From: Pseudomonas haemolytica
Lineage (GTDB): Bacteria > Pseudomonadota > Gammaproteobacteria > Pseudomonadales > Pseudomonadaceae
NCBI RefSeq assembly: GCF_009659625.1
Contig: NZ_VOIW01000001.1
Span: forward strand, 1,116,001 to 1,180,000
Reading direction: 5' to 3'
DNA: 64,000 nucleotides
In this document: positions 1 to 8,871 of the stretch, piece after piece
How positions within the stretch are numbered: the first letter of the stretch is position 1
How the letters are laid out: the number at the start of each line of letters is the position of its first letter
Position numbers and translations under genes: made by a program
The notes under the pieces: model-generated
What the model was told of the DNA's origin: nothing
Seen by the model: only the letters and a program-made list of their open reading frames with translations
Databases searched by the model: none

Positions 1-5
1 TCCGG

Positions 6-974
6 ATGTTGTCGCGCCTTTCCGTCGTCACCTGCTGCCTGTCTCTCGCTGCGCTCTGTGCGGCCGGGTCGGCGGCAGCCTTGCAGTTGCCCTTGCCGCC
101 GCCAGGCGAGGACATTGTCGGTCAGGTCCAGGTGATCAAGGCCAAGTACGAAGACACCTTTGCCGATCTGGGCACCACCTACGACCTGGGCTATTCGGAA
201 ATGGTCGCGGCCAACCCGGGTGTCGATGCCTGGTTGCCGGGCGCGGGTACTGACATCGTATTGCCGACACGCTTTATCCTCCCGCCCGGGCCGCGGGAAG
301 GCATCGTGATCAATCTCGCGGAATACCGGCTGTACTACTATCCCAAGGGCCAGGACGTCGTCTACACCTTCCCGCTGGGCATTGGGCGTGAGGGCTGGGG
401 CTCGCCGATCGCCCACACCAGTATCATCGCCAAGACGCCGAACCCGACCTGGACGCCACCGGCCTCGATCAAGGCCGAACATGCCGCCAATGGTGATCCG
501 TTGCCCAACGTGGTGCCCGCTGGCCCGGATAACCCGCTGGGGCCGTTCAAGTTCACCCTTGGCACGCCGGGTTACCTGATCCACGGCTCCAACATGAAGT
601 TTGGTATCGGCACGCGTACAAGCCACGGCTGCTTCCGCATGTTCAATAACAACGTACTGGAAATGGCGGGCATGGTGCCGGTGGGCACATCGGTGCGCAT
701 TATCAACGACGCTTACAAGTTCGGCAGTAGCGGTGGCAAGGTTTACCTGGAAGCGCATACACCGTTGAACGATGACGGCACGCCGTCGGTGGTCGACAAG
801 CATACGGCGGTGATCAACGCGTTGCTCAAGCGCGAGGATTTGGCCAATAACCTGCGGGTGAACTGGGATCAGGTGCGTGACGTCGTTGCGGCGGAAGACG
901 GGTTGCCGACTGAAATTGGCGTACCCGGCGCAGCATCTGTAGCCGCCAGCGCTGCGGTTGACCTTCAGCAATAA
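6..974 (+). CDS. L,D-transpeptidase (YkuD/ErfK family), exported
   Basis: Exported enzyme expected to make 3-3 peptidoglycan cross-links or to attach a lipoprotein to peptidoglycan in the periplasm. Seen: an N-terminal signal peptide of about 25 residues ending in small residues, a LysM-like stretch around residues 60-90 (MVAANPGVDAW), then a YkuD domain with His193 (YLIHGSN) and the catalytic motif SHGCFRMFN carrying Cys209. The total of 322 residues is normal for the family. Only five bases precede the ATG, so its ribosome site lies outside the window. A strong terminator follows. The neighbour oprI encodes a lipoprotein ending in lysine, the kind of substrate such enzymes attach in E. coli; that link is inference. 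Confidence 0.9.
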   Translation: MLSRLSVVTCCLSLAALCAAGSAAALQLPLPPPGEDIVGQVQVIKAKYEDTFADLGTTYDLGYSEMVAANPGVDAWLPGAGTDIVLPTRFILPPGPREGIVINLAEYRLYYYPKGQDVVYTFPLGIGREGWGSPIAHTSIIAKTPNPTWTPPASIKAEHAANGDPLPNVVPAGPDNPLGPFKFTLGTPGYLIHGSNMKFGIGTRTSHGCFRMFNNNVLEMAGMVPVGTSVRIINDAYKFGSSGGKVYLEAHTPLNDDGTPSVVDKHTAVINALLKREDLANNLRVNWDQVRDVVAAEDGLPTEIGVPGAASVAASAAVDLQQ

Positions 975-987
975 GTGCCTTATTGAT

Positions 988-1025
988 AAAAAGCCCGCCA
1001 CAGTTTGCGCTGCCGCGGGCTTTTT
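988..1025 (+). terminator. Rho-independent terminator of the L,D-transpeptidase gene
   Basis: A GC-rich stem (AAGCCCGC paired with GCGGGCTT) ends in a run of T just after the transpeptidase stop codon. Confidence 0.8.
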
Positions 1026-1058
1026 ATTGCCTGGGGCTCAAGGCTGAATCCCGGCAAT

Positions 1059-1088
1059 AAAAAAGCCGATCCAAAAATGGATCGGCTT
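1059..1088 (-). terminator. Rho-independent terminator of oprI
   Basis: A perfect stem, AAGCCGATCC paired with GGATCGGCTT, has a short A/T loop. On the minus strand it is followed by a run of T. It lies about 20 bases past the oprI stop codon. Confidence 0.8.
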
Positions 1089-1109
1089 GATAACAACCCC
1101 GGAGGATTA

Positions 1110-1361
1110 TTACTTGCGGCTTGCTTTTTCAAGCATGCGCAGAGCGCGCTCGTTAGCTTCGTCAGCAGTCTGTTGTGCTTTTTGAGCAGCAGCCAGAGCT
1201 TCATCAGCTTTACGGTAGGCTTCGTCTGCACGAGCCTGGGAGCGAGCTGCTGCGTCTTCAGTTGCAGTCAGACGAGCTTCGGTTTCTTTGGATACGCTGC
1301 TGCAACCGGTAGCCAGAACTGCGGCCAGAGCCAGAGCAGAGAATTTCAGAACGTTGTTCAT
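1110..1361 (-). CDS. oprI: Major outer membrane lipoprotein OprI (Lpp-like)
   Basis: Small abundant murein lipoprotein, 83 residues, that ties the outer membrane to peptidoglycan. The sequence shows a lipoprotein signal with lipobox ATGC (mature Cys at about residue 20), an alanine-rich heptad coiled coil rich in Asp/Glu/Arg, and a C-terminal lysine (EKASRK), as in Braun lipoprotein. The start MNNVLKF was chosen because it gives the normal length and sits behind AAGGGGA; a start five codons upstream would lack this spacing. It has its own terminator and a plausible promoter at 1442-1470. It is convergent with an L,D-transpeptidase gene. Confidence 0.95.
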   Translation of the reverse strand: MNNVLKFSALALAAVLATGCSSVSKETEARLTATEDAAARSQARADEAYRKADEALAAAQKAQQTADEANERALRMLEKASRK

Positions 1362-1973
1362 CGTGTTCCCCTTCAAGGACTTTCAATTAGATGGCTACTT
1401 TCTCAGAGTGAGCTAATAGCCGGCGTACATACTACTCATTACTTGTAGTAAGTAAACTGACGTTGCGCAAGAAGCAAAAAAATTTCTTGTGCCGAATCTA
1501 TTTTGGCTAAGCTTTTGAAGGTTTGTATAAAAACTGTCCAATTTTCTGCATCTCCACGGACATTGGATCCAGGCTGAAAGGGCCGGCCCGCATGTGTTAA
1601 GCCTTGTAAATAGATGAAAATTTATATATCGAGGCGAACACTTTCGTTCCGGTTGGCTTTACCGTGGCAGGTATCTTTTGCGCATCTAGAGGTGACTTTA
1701 AGAGCGGCAGTTCGTCTTAAGGTTCAACTGCCGGCAATGTTCAGGCTATCGGTCACCGGTTGATCGAGGCCCTTTCTATAACCACCCGGGGCAGGGAATG
1801 ATGAGCGCACCTTGAGCAATCGCAGGATTGGTGCCTACTATTCCCTACGTGCTGGTTGTGAGCGCTCACGGTTTTCTCGTTGTCGAAACCGGCACGGGGT
1901 GGCGTAGATGTTCCTTCGCCGGAAAAACATCGGTAAGGTAGGGGTCGCAATCTTAGACCCGCGAGGAGTAGTG
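1362..1973. promoter_or_regulatory. Gene-free stretch with the oprI promoter
   Basis: About 610 bases without a convincing gene. On the minus strand, TTGCGC (1465-1470) and TACAAG (1442-1447) are separated by exactly 17 bases and would give a leader of roughly 75 nt for oprI, which suits a highly expressed gene. The first half is AT-rich. At 1705-1733 an 8-bp hairpin (CGGCAGTT/AACTGCCG) has no T-run. Nothing else is recognisable up to the acetyltransferase gene. Confidence 0.5.
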
Positions 1974-2255
1974 ATGAGCGAGGCGTTGTCCATCCACCAT
2001 GACCAGGCTGGTCATCAGTTCGAGACCAATGTGGACGGTCATCGTGCCTATCTGACCTATATGGACCTCGGGAAGCAGACCCTGGATATCTATCGCACAT
2101 TCGTGCCCAACGCGTTGCGGGGGCGAGGCATTGCGGCCGCATTGACCGAAGAGGCCTTGAAGTTTGCCGAAGAGGCGGGCTATACGGTGATTCCGTCGTG
2201 CTCCTATGTCGAGCGCTATATGGAACGCCACCAGCGCCATGCCGCAAAGCTGTAA
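1974..2255 (+). CDS. Small GNAT-type N-acetyltransferase (YjdJ-like)
   Basis: Protein of 93 residues resembling the short single-domain acetyltransferases that bind acetyl-CoA through an R/Q-x-x-G-x-G/A loop: LRGRGIAAALTEEALKFAEE is seen at the centre. The substrate is unknown. The start at 1974 was preferred over the in-frame ATG 66 bases upstream because GAGGAG lies 6-11 bases before it and homologues of this size begin here. A bidirectional terminator follows, shared with the convergent DAHP synthase gene. Confidence 0.8.
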   Translation: MSEALSIHHDQAGHQFETNVDGHRAYLTYMDLGKQTLDIYRTFVPNALRGRGIAAALTEEALKFAEEAGYTVIPSCSYVERYMERHQRHAAKL

Positions 2256-2272
2256 GCGATACTCGAAAGCAT

Positions 2273-2303
2273 AAAAAAACGCCGGGCTTAGCCCGGCGTT
2301 TTT
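2273..2303. terminator. Bidirectional terminator
   Basis: The stem ACGCCGGGC/GCCCGGCGT with loop TTA is flanked by an A-run on the left and a T-run on the right. It can therefore stop both the acetyltransferase gene (+) and the DAHP synthase gene (-). Confidence 0.85.
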
Positions 2304-2320
2304 GCGTGCACAACTCAGGT

Positions 2321-3397
2321 TCAGCTGCGTTTGCGCTTGGGCAGCACGTCCTTGAGCTTGGCGTGCATGCTGCGCAGGGTGGTTTCGGTGGCAGCCCAGT
2401 CGATGCAGGCATCGGTGATCGACACGCCGTACTGCAAGTCGGCCAAGTCCTTTGGAATCGCCTGGCAACCCCAGTTCAAATGGCTCTCGACCATCAAGCC
2501 GATGATGGACTGGTTGCCTTCGAGGATCTGGTTGGCGACGTTCTCCATCACCAACGGCTGCAAGGCCGGGTCTTTGTTGGAATTGGCATGGCTGCAGTCG
2601 ACCATGATGTTCGGCTTGATCTTGGCCTTGTTCAGTGCCTGCTCGCACAGGGCGACGCTGACCGAATCATAGTTGGGCTTGCCATTACCGCCACGCAGCA
2701 CCACGTGGCCGTAGGCATTACCCTTGGTGGTGACGATGGAGACGCCGCCTTCCTGGTTGATACCCAGGAAACGGTGAGGGCTGGAGACCGATTGCAGGGC
2801 ATTGATCGCCACGGTCAGGCCGCCGTCGGTGCCGTTCTTGAAGCCTACGGCCGAAGACAGGCCGGACGCCATTTCGCGGTGGGTCTGGGATTCGGTGGTA
2901 CGTGCGCCGATGGCCGACCAGCTGATCAGGTCCTGCAGGTACTGCGGGGAGATCGGGTCAAGGGCTTCGGTGGCGGTGGGCAGGCCCATTTCAGCCAGGT
3001 CCAGCAACAGTTTGCGACCGATGTGCAAGCCGTCCTGGATCTTGAACGAGTCGTCCAGGTACGGGTCGTTGATCAAGCCTTTCCAGCCCACGGTGGTACG
3101 CGGCTTCTCGAAGTAAACGCGCATCACCAGGTACAAGGTGTCGGACACTTCTGCCGCCAGCACCTTGAGGCGCTCGGCGTATTCGTGGGCGGCCTTGAGG
3201 TCGTGGATCGAGCAGGGCCCGATCACGACGAAGAGGCGGTGGTCGGTGCCATCGAGGATGTCGCGGATGACTTCGCGGCCCTTGGTGACGGTCTGCAGGG
3301 CAGCGTCGCTCAGGGGAATTTCGCGCTTGAGCTGATCGGGTGTGATCAGGGTCTCGTTGGATTCGACGTTAAGGTCATTGATCGGTAAATCAGCCAT
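2321..3397 (-). CDS. 3-deoxy-7-phosphoheptulonate (DAHP) synthase, class I
   Basis: First enzyme of the shikimate pathway; it condenses phosphoenolpyruvate with erythrose 4-phosphate. The 358-residue length fits the AroF/G/H class. Motifs seen include VIGPCSIHD, KPRTTVGWKG, FKNGTDG and DCSHANSNKD. The start MADLPINDLN was chosen from the family length; the open frame runs much further upstream but without homology. It stands alone. A second, unrelated class II DAHP synthase is encoded at 15698-17044, so the strain has at least two isoenzymes that are probably under different feedback control. Which aromatic amino acid inhibits this one cannot be read from the sequence. Confidence 0.93.
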   Translation of the reverse strand: MADLPINDLNVESNETLITPDQLKREIPLSDAALQTVTKGREVIRDILDGTDHRLFVVIGPCSIHDLKAAHEYAERLKVLAAEVSDTLYLVMRVYFEKPRTTVGWKGLINDPYLDDSFKIQDGLHIGRKLLLDLAEMGLPTATEALDPISPQYLQDLISWSAIGARTTESQTHREMASGLSSAVGFKNGTDGGLTVAINALQSVSSPHRFLGINQEGGVSIVTTKGNAYGHVVLRGGNGKPNYDSVSVALCEQALNKAKIKPNIMVDCSHANSNKDPALQPLVMENVANQILEGNQSIIGLMVESHLNWGCQAIPKDLADLQYGVSITDACIDWAATETTLRSMHAKLKDVLPKRKRS

Positions 3398-3527
3398 CGT
3401 GTTACTCGCCAGGGTCACGGGTGCCGGCCGCCAGCCATCCCCGTGCGGCGGGCACAGCATGATTTGAATACAGGGGGGAGGAACCTTAGCGCGTAACACT
3501 GGCCCGCGACAATGGGCAAAGTCCGGT

Positions 3528-3962
3528 TTAATCCAGCGCTGGCTGCACAACTGTCTCATGGGAGAACTCACCGGCATGGCGCGATACCCAATCGCGGGCC
3601 ATGGCTTCGAGTTGCTGGGGCGACGGCTCGGCGTCTTCGTGCAGGCGGCAGTAGCGTTCGATCTGGCACACTTGCTCGCCCATCCGCGCACCGAACAAGG
3701 CATGTTCATCGGTAAAGCAAATACCGATGCGGTAACCATTTTCGACTTTGCGGCACCAGGCCACATAGCCCGGATAGCGCGCGCTGGGGCCCAGCGAGGG
3801 GATATGCAGGTCGACCGCTGTGCCAGGGTGCCAGGCATACGGCCAATTGCAGGCAACGCCGCCGCGACCGATAGTGTGCAGGCGTTGGCGGGGCAGGGCA
3901 GGAGAGGGACGTTGGATCAACTCGACAGCGACATCATCAGGGTGAGGTAGAAAACGACCCAT
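3528..3962 (-). CDS. PilZ-domain protein with a degenerate c-di-GMP motif
   Basis: Protein of 144 residues with a PilZ-like beta-barrel core (residues about 5-95), of the kind that senses cyclic di-GMP. The usual second motif (D/N)-x-S-x-x-G appears as HTIGRGG, preceded by PRQRL, so the ligand site is degenerate and binding is uncertain. A C-terminal segment contains CQIERYCRLH. Its start codon overlaps by two bases the ATG of the divergent thioredoxin-like gene, leaving no room for a promoter between those two starts. Confidence 0.7.
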   Translation of the reverse strand: MGRFLPHPDDVAVELIQRPSPALPRQRLHTIGRGGVACNWPYAWHPGTAVDLHIPSLGPSARYPGYVAWCRKVENGYRIGICFTDEHALFGARMGEQVCQIERYCRLHEDAEPSPQQLEAMARDWVSRHAGEFSHETVVQPALD

Positions 3963-4347
3963 GTACACGGACTCCGAGCGCCGTCCAATTGACGGCAGTG
4001 GCAGCAGTATAGTGAAGGAACTGGAATTGACCGACCTGGATATTGACCAGCAATTGCTGGGATTGCCAGGCATTTCGCTGTTAGTGTTCACCAGTGCCGG
4101 TTGTTCCAGTTGCCGCTGGGCCCGCCAGCAATTGCCGGGCTGGCATTTGCCGGTGGACCGCGTGTGCTGGGTTGACGCCGGGCACAACGGTGGTGCGGTC
4201 GAACGCTACCAGATCTTTCATTTGCCGGCGTTGTTCCTCGTGTGCGAGGGTCAATTTCTTGGGCAATTACAGACACGGCTTACAGCATCCGATATTGCAG
4301 AGAGCGTGAACCAGGCACTCAGCCGTACACCAGAGGATTTGCCATGA
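3961..4347 (+). CDS. Thioredoxin-fold protein with CxxC motif
   Basis: Protein of 128 residues with a thioredoxin-like fold: FTSAGCSSCRWARQQLPGW gives the CxxC redox centre near residues 48-51, followed by a helix and the segment HLPALFLVCEGQ that corresponds to the cis-proline strand. It probably reduces or holds a protein substrate in the cytoplasm; no signal peptide is seen. A GTG at 4012 is an alternative start and would leave room for a promoter between this gene and the divergent PilZ gene. The stop codon overlaps the next start (ATGA), so it is co-transcribed with the ketopantoate-reductase-like gene. Confidence 0.7.
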   Translation: MYTDSERRPIDGSGSSIVKELELTDLDIDQQLLGLPGISLLVFTSAGCSSCRWARQQLPGWHLPVDRVCWVDAGHNGGAVERYQIFHLPALFLVCEGQFLGQLQTRLTASDIAESVNQALSRTPEDLP

Positions 4348-5306
4348 CAGCAGTTGAATCCCCGTCGCCACGCATTGGCATTATCGGCACCGGTGCTATT
4401 GGTGGTTACTATGGATTGATGCTGGCGCGTGCCGGCTTCGATGTGCATTTCCTGCTGCGCAGCGAATATACAGCGGTCAGTGAACATGGCCTGCACCTCA
4501 ACAGCGCGGTACATGGCCGCTTGCACCTGCATCCGGTACAGGCTTATGCCCGCGCCGCCGACATGCCGCCGTGCGACTGGCTGTTGGTGGGCACCAAGTC
4601 TACTGGCAACGTGGACCTGGCCCCGACCATCGCCCAAGTTGCGGCGCCGGATGCCAAGGTGGTGCTCCTGCAAAACGGCCTTGACGTGGAGGACAGTCTG
4701 CGCGAACACCTGCCGCCGTCGCTGCACCTGCTGGGTGGCCTGTGCTACATCGGTGTGCACCGCTCGGCTCCGGGCGTTGTCGAGCATCAGGCGCTGGGCC
4801 GGGTCAACCTGGGTTATCACAGCGGTACGGCTGCCAACGATGAGACGCAGCAAAAGGCAATTGTCGAAGCAGGCGCCGGGCTGTTCCATCGAGCTGGCAT
4901 CGAATCCCAGGCCATGGCCAACGTGCATCAGGCACGCTGGCATAAACTGGTGTGGAACGTGCCGTATAACGGCCTCTCGGTCTTGCTGGGCACGGGGACC
5001 ACGGCGATGATGGCTGACGAGTCCAGCCGCGAATTGATCCAGGCGCTGATGGCGGAGGTGGTGCAGGGCGCTCACGCCTGTGGCCATGAAATTCCCGCCA
5101 GCTACGCCGGGCAGATGTTCGCCATGACCGAAACCATGGACGACTACCTGCCCAGCATGTATCACGACCATGTGCACAAGCGCCCGTTGGAACTGGCGGC
5201 CATCTACGCCCGGCCTTTGGCCGCCGCCAAAGCGGCCGGTTGCGAACTGCCGCGCATGCAGGCGCTCTACCAGGCCTTGAGTTTTATTGATCGGCATAAC
5301 CGCTGA
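4344..5306 (+). CDS. 2-dehydropantoate 2-reductase family protein (PanE-like)
   Basis: NADPH-dependent reductase family whose known member makes pantoate for coenzyme A. The N-terminus has the Rossmann motif GIIGTGAIGGYYG, followed by KSTGNVDL and LLQNGLDVED, and later the conserved KLVWNVPYNGLSVL. The length of 320 residues is typical. It overlaps the preceding thioredoxin-like gene by four bases and is followed 14 bases later by a nucleotidase gene. Pseudomonads often carry several PanE paralogues, so whether this is the biosynthetic enzyme is open. Confidence 0.8.
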   Translation: MTAVESPSPRIGIIGTGAIGGYYGLMLARAGFDVHFLLRSEYTAVSEHGLHLNSAVHGRLHLHPVQAYARAADMPPCDWLLVGTKSTGNVDLAPTIAQVAAPDAKVVLLQNGLDVEDSLREHLPPSLHLLGGLCYIGVHRSAPGVVEHQALGRVNLGYHSGTAANDETQQKAIVEAGAGLFHRAGIESQAMANVHQARWHKLVWNVPYNGLSVLLGTGTTAMMADESSRELIQALMAEVVQGAHACGHEIPASYAGQMFAMTETMDDYLPSMYHDHVHKRPLELAAIYARPLAAAKAAGCELPRMQALYQALSFIDRHNR

Positions 5307-5320
5307 TTGGGGGAGACACC

Positions 5321-6238
5321 ATGGCGAAGGGATTGGGTGACAAGCTGGTGCTGGCGATTTCGTCGCGGGCGCTGTTCGACCTGAGTGACAGTCACAAGGT
5401 GTACCTGGCCGAAGGTGTAGAGGCTTACCGCAAATACCAGATTGAACATGAGGAAGAGACCCTCGAGCCCGGCGACGCCTTCCCACTGGTCAAGAAATTG
5501 CTGAGCCTGAATGCCAGCTTGGGACGTGCGCGGGTCGAGGTGGTGTTGGTGTCGCGTAACAGTGCCGATACCGGCCTGCGAGTATTCAACTCGATCCAGC
5601 ATTACGGGCTGGATATTTCCCGCGCCGCTTTCGTAGGAGGGCGTAGTCCTTACCCGTATTTGGCCGCCTTCGGTTGCCATCTGTTTCTCTCGACCCATGC
5701 TGAAGATGTGCGCAGCGCCCTCGACGCCGGGTTTGCGGCGGCGACGATTCTGTCGGGCGGTGCACGTCGTGCTTCGAGTGAGGAACTGCGCATCGCATTC
5801 GACGGCGACGCGGTGTTGTTTTCCGACGAGTCCGAACGTGTCTATCAGGCCGGCGGCCTGGAAGCTTTCCAGGCCAGTGAGCGAGAGTCCGCGCGCGAGC
5901 CTTTGCACGGCGGCCCGTTCAAAGGCTTCCTGGCGGCGCTCAACTTGTTGCAGCGGGAGTTTGCCGATGACGCCTGCCCGATCCGTACCGCACTGGTCAC
6001 TGCACGCTCGGCTCCATCCCATGAGCGCGTGATTCGTACGTTGCGTGAATGGGATATCCGCCTGGACGAGTCGCTGTTCCTCGGTGGCCTGGAAAAAGCC
6101 GCGTTCCTGGAAGCCTTCGCCGCCGACGTATTTTTCGACGACCAGGCGGGTCATTGTGAGAAAGCCAGGGAGGTGGTGGCCACCGGGCATGTGCCCCATG
6201 GCATCAGTAATGAGTTGCAAATCCAGACCGAGAGCTAG
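5321..6238 (+). CDS. Cytosolic 5'-nucleotidase (NT5C1-like)
   Basis: A 305-residue protein resembling the cytosolic 5'-nucleotidase type 1 family, which dephosphorylates nucleoside monophosphates. Matching segments are LAISSRALFDL at the N-terminus, VEVVLVSRNSADTGLRVFNS, AFDGDAVLFSDESERVY as the HAD-type aspartate motif, and VFFDDQAGHCE near the C-terminus. GGGGGAG precedes the ATG. It is probably in one transcription unit with the PanE-like gene upstream. Confidence 0.8.
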   Translation: MAKGLGDKLVLAISSRALFDLSDSHKVYLAEGVEAYRKYQIEHEEETLEPGDAFPLVKKLLSLNASLGRARVEVVLVSRNSADTGLRVFNSIQHYGLDISRAAFVGGRSPYPYLAAFGCHLFLSTHAEDVRSALDAGFAAATILSGGARRASSEELRIAFDGDAVLFSDESERVYQAGGLEAFQASERESAREPLHGGPFKGFLAALNLLQREFADDACPIRTALVTARSAPSHERVIRTLREWDIRLDESLFLGGLEKAAFLEAFAADVFFDDQAGHCEKAREVVATGHVPHGISNELQIQTES

Positions 6239-6286
6239 CTGCTAAGCTCATTCAATCCCCGCCATCCTGGCAGTCCAGGAGGTTCT

Positions 6287-6787
6287 ATGATTCGTTCGAT
6301 GCTGTACGCCACGGACCTGGGTCTATATGCACCGTATGTGATGCAACATGCACTGGCGCTGGCGCGAACGTTCAAGGCTGACCTGTATGTGATCCACGTC
6401 GTCGAGCCCATCGGGCTGTTCGCCGAATCGGTGTTGCAGAGCTACCTTGATGAGAAGGCCCTGAGCGAATGGCAGAGCCAGGGGTTGAGCACGGTCATGG
6501 CGACGATTGAACAGCGGGTGCTGGACAGCTTTCGCGAGGAGTTGGGGGAAGGGGAGCAGGACCTGCAATTGATTCGCTCGGTCAGGGTGATCCAGGGGGA
6601 CCCCTGCGAGGTGATTCTCGACCAACTGCGAAAACTTTCCGTCGACCTGCTGATCGTAGGTAGTCACAGCCAGGCAACCGGGGTGGCCGTGCCCCTTGGG
6701 CGTACTGCCGCACGGGTATTGCAGTTGTCCCCGGTACCGGTCTACTTGGTGCCGTCGCTGCAGCATCGGCGCAGTGATGATAGTTGA
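6287..6787 (+). CDS. Universal stress protein (UspA family)
   Basis: Single Usp domain of 166 residues. The first strand MLYATDLG and the ATP-binding loop G-x2-G-x9-G (VGSHSQATGVAVPLGRTAARV) are seen, so it is likely of the nucleotide-binding type. A good AGGAGG stands before the start. Such proteins in pseudomonads are often induced under oxygen limitation or stationary phase; no ANR box is evident in the short upstream gap. Confidence 0.9.
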   Translation: MIRSMLYATDLGLYAPYVMQHALALARTFKADLYVIHVVEPIGLFAESVLQSYLDEKALSEWQSQGLSTVMATIEQRVLDSFREELGEGEQDLQLIRSVRVIQGDPCEVILDQLRKLSVDLLIVGSHSQATGVAVPLGRTAARVLQLSPVPVYLVPSLQHRRSDDS

Positions 6788-6798
6788 TCGGTAGAAGT

Positions 6799-6822
6799 TG
6801 ATAAAAAGTTCTAGATTTATCA
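6799..6822. promoter_or_regulatory. Inverted repeat and AT-rich promoter region before cysB
   Basis: TGATAAA and TTTATCA form an inverted repeat spaced by ten bases, followed by AT-rich sequence with a TATAGT-like box around 6835. It could be the cysB promoter/operator or a weak terminator of the stress-protein gene. Confidence 0.3.
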
Positions 6823-6882
6823 GTCTAACCTTTAATATAGTTATATACCGTCGCTGATACCCGTGGCGTCTATCTGCTTTGA

Positions 6883-7866
<984 letters not shown>

Positions 7867-7882
7867 TATCGCCTGCAACGGT

Positions 7883-8365
7883 CTATTTGGCCTCGGTAAC
7901 CGTAAAGTGTTGCCGGGCGCCTGCCACCAGAATCTCCACCTCATCACCTTCAAACTTGCCCAGCAGGCTTTTGCCCAGGGGCGAGCGCGGGGTGATGACG
8001 GTCACCGGTTGTCCGACCACATCGACCTTCAAACCCGCCGCGTCCGGTGCCAGGAACAACCATTGCTGGCGACCCCTCTCGTCTTCCAGGCCCAGTAGCG
8101 TGCCTATCTCCACACCCCGCTGATCATCGAAAGCACGCAATTGCAGGTTCTGGCACAGCGCCAGCGACTGCTTGATTTCCTCGACTCGCTTGGCCTGCCC
8201 GGCCGCCAGGTAAGACGCCTCCAGGCCCAGGGTGTCGTATTTGTTCTCGGCAATGTTTTCTTCGTGGGTCGCAGTTTCGTAGGCGGTCTGCGCAGCACGT
8301 TGGGCGATATCGAGGTCGACGGTGAGTTTTTCCAGGATCAACTGGAGGACAGCGTGTTTATTCAT
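7883..8365 (-). CDS. GreA/GreB-family transcription factor-like protein
   Basis: Protein of 160 residues with the Gre layout: an N-terminal helical hairpin (about 1-80, rich in Ala/Glu) and a C-terminal FKBP-like domain ending LVAGARQHFTVTEAK, with the conserved ITPRSPLGKSLLGK. It may bind the RNA polymerase secondary channel, but it differs from housekeeping GreA and its cleavage-stimulating ability is unproven. The ATG at 8365 was preferred over a TTG three codons upstream. The start lies five bases past the stop of the membrane protein gene upstream, so they form an operon. Confidence 0.75.
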   Translation of the reverse strand: MNKHAVLQLILEKLTVDLDIAQRAAQTAYETATHEENIAENKYDTLGLEASYLAAGQAKRVEEIKQSLALCQNLQLRAFDDQRGVEIGTLLGLEDERGRQQWLFLAPDAAGLKVDVVGQPVTVITPRSPLGKSLLGKFEGDEVEILVAGARQHFTVTEAK

Positions 8366-8370
8366 GGTCT

Positions 8371-8739
8371 TCAATCGCAGAATTGCAGGACATTGGCCCG
8401 AGTCTTTTCACTGGGGGCGTTCTGGTCCTGTTGCAGCCAGAACTGGCATTTGGGGTTGGACAGGTTGCGTGCGTTGCTTCGGGCCTGGTCCAGGGCCTGT
8501 TGCTGTTCCTGTTTTTGCAGGTTCTGCTGGTACTGTTCGAACATGCGGTTCGGTGGCTCCGGCGCAGTGGCGGGCGGCTTGCCCAGTTGCTCAACTGCTT
8601 GGGCCACAGGCGCCAGGCTCTGCGGGAACAGGTAGCGAGACGCCAGCCAGGTGGTCAGCGCAATGGCGATAAAGCCCAGCCACACGCCTGTGGCAATGGC
8701 GATGCTGAGCTTGAACAGCGACAACGGGCGGTCAGACAT
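8371..8739 (-). CDS. Small inner-membrane protein of unknown function
   Basis: Not recognised as a named family. The 122 residues have one hydrophobic helix near residues 10-32 (IAIATGVWLGFIAIALTTWL), then a polar, Gln/Pro-rich segment (KPPATAPEPPNRMFEQYQQN) and a coiled-coil-prone stretch, ending with two cysteines (PKCQFWL and QFCD) that could form a disulfide if this part is periplasmic. AGGAGG precedes the ATG chosen at 8739; the open frame extends upstream without homology. It is in one operon with the GreA/B-like gene. Confidence 0.65.
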   Translation of the reverse strand: MSDRPLSLFKLSIAIATGVWLGFIAIALTTWLASRYLFPQSLAPVAQAVEQLGKPPATAPEPPNRMFEQYQQNLQKQEQQQALDQARSNARNLSNPKCQFWLQQDQNAPSEKTRANVLQFCD

Positions 8740-8871
8740 GATGGCCTCCTGGCGGGGCTTAACGGTGCGACGGCGATTGTCGCACAGCCACTGTGCAGAA
8801 TAATCGCGATCAAGCCTTCTGCATCGGCGCATTTATGCGGACAATCGAGGCTTTGATCGATGGAGCCCGGA

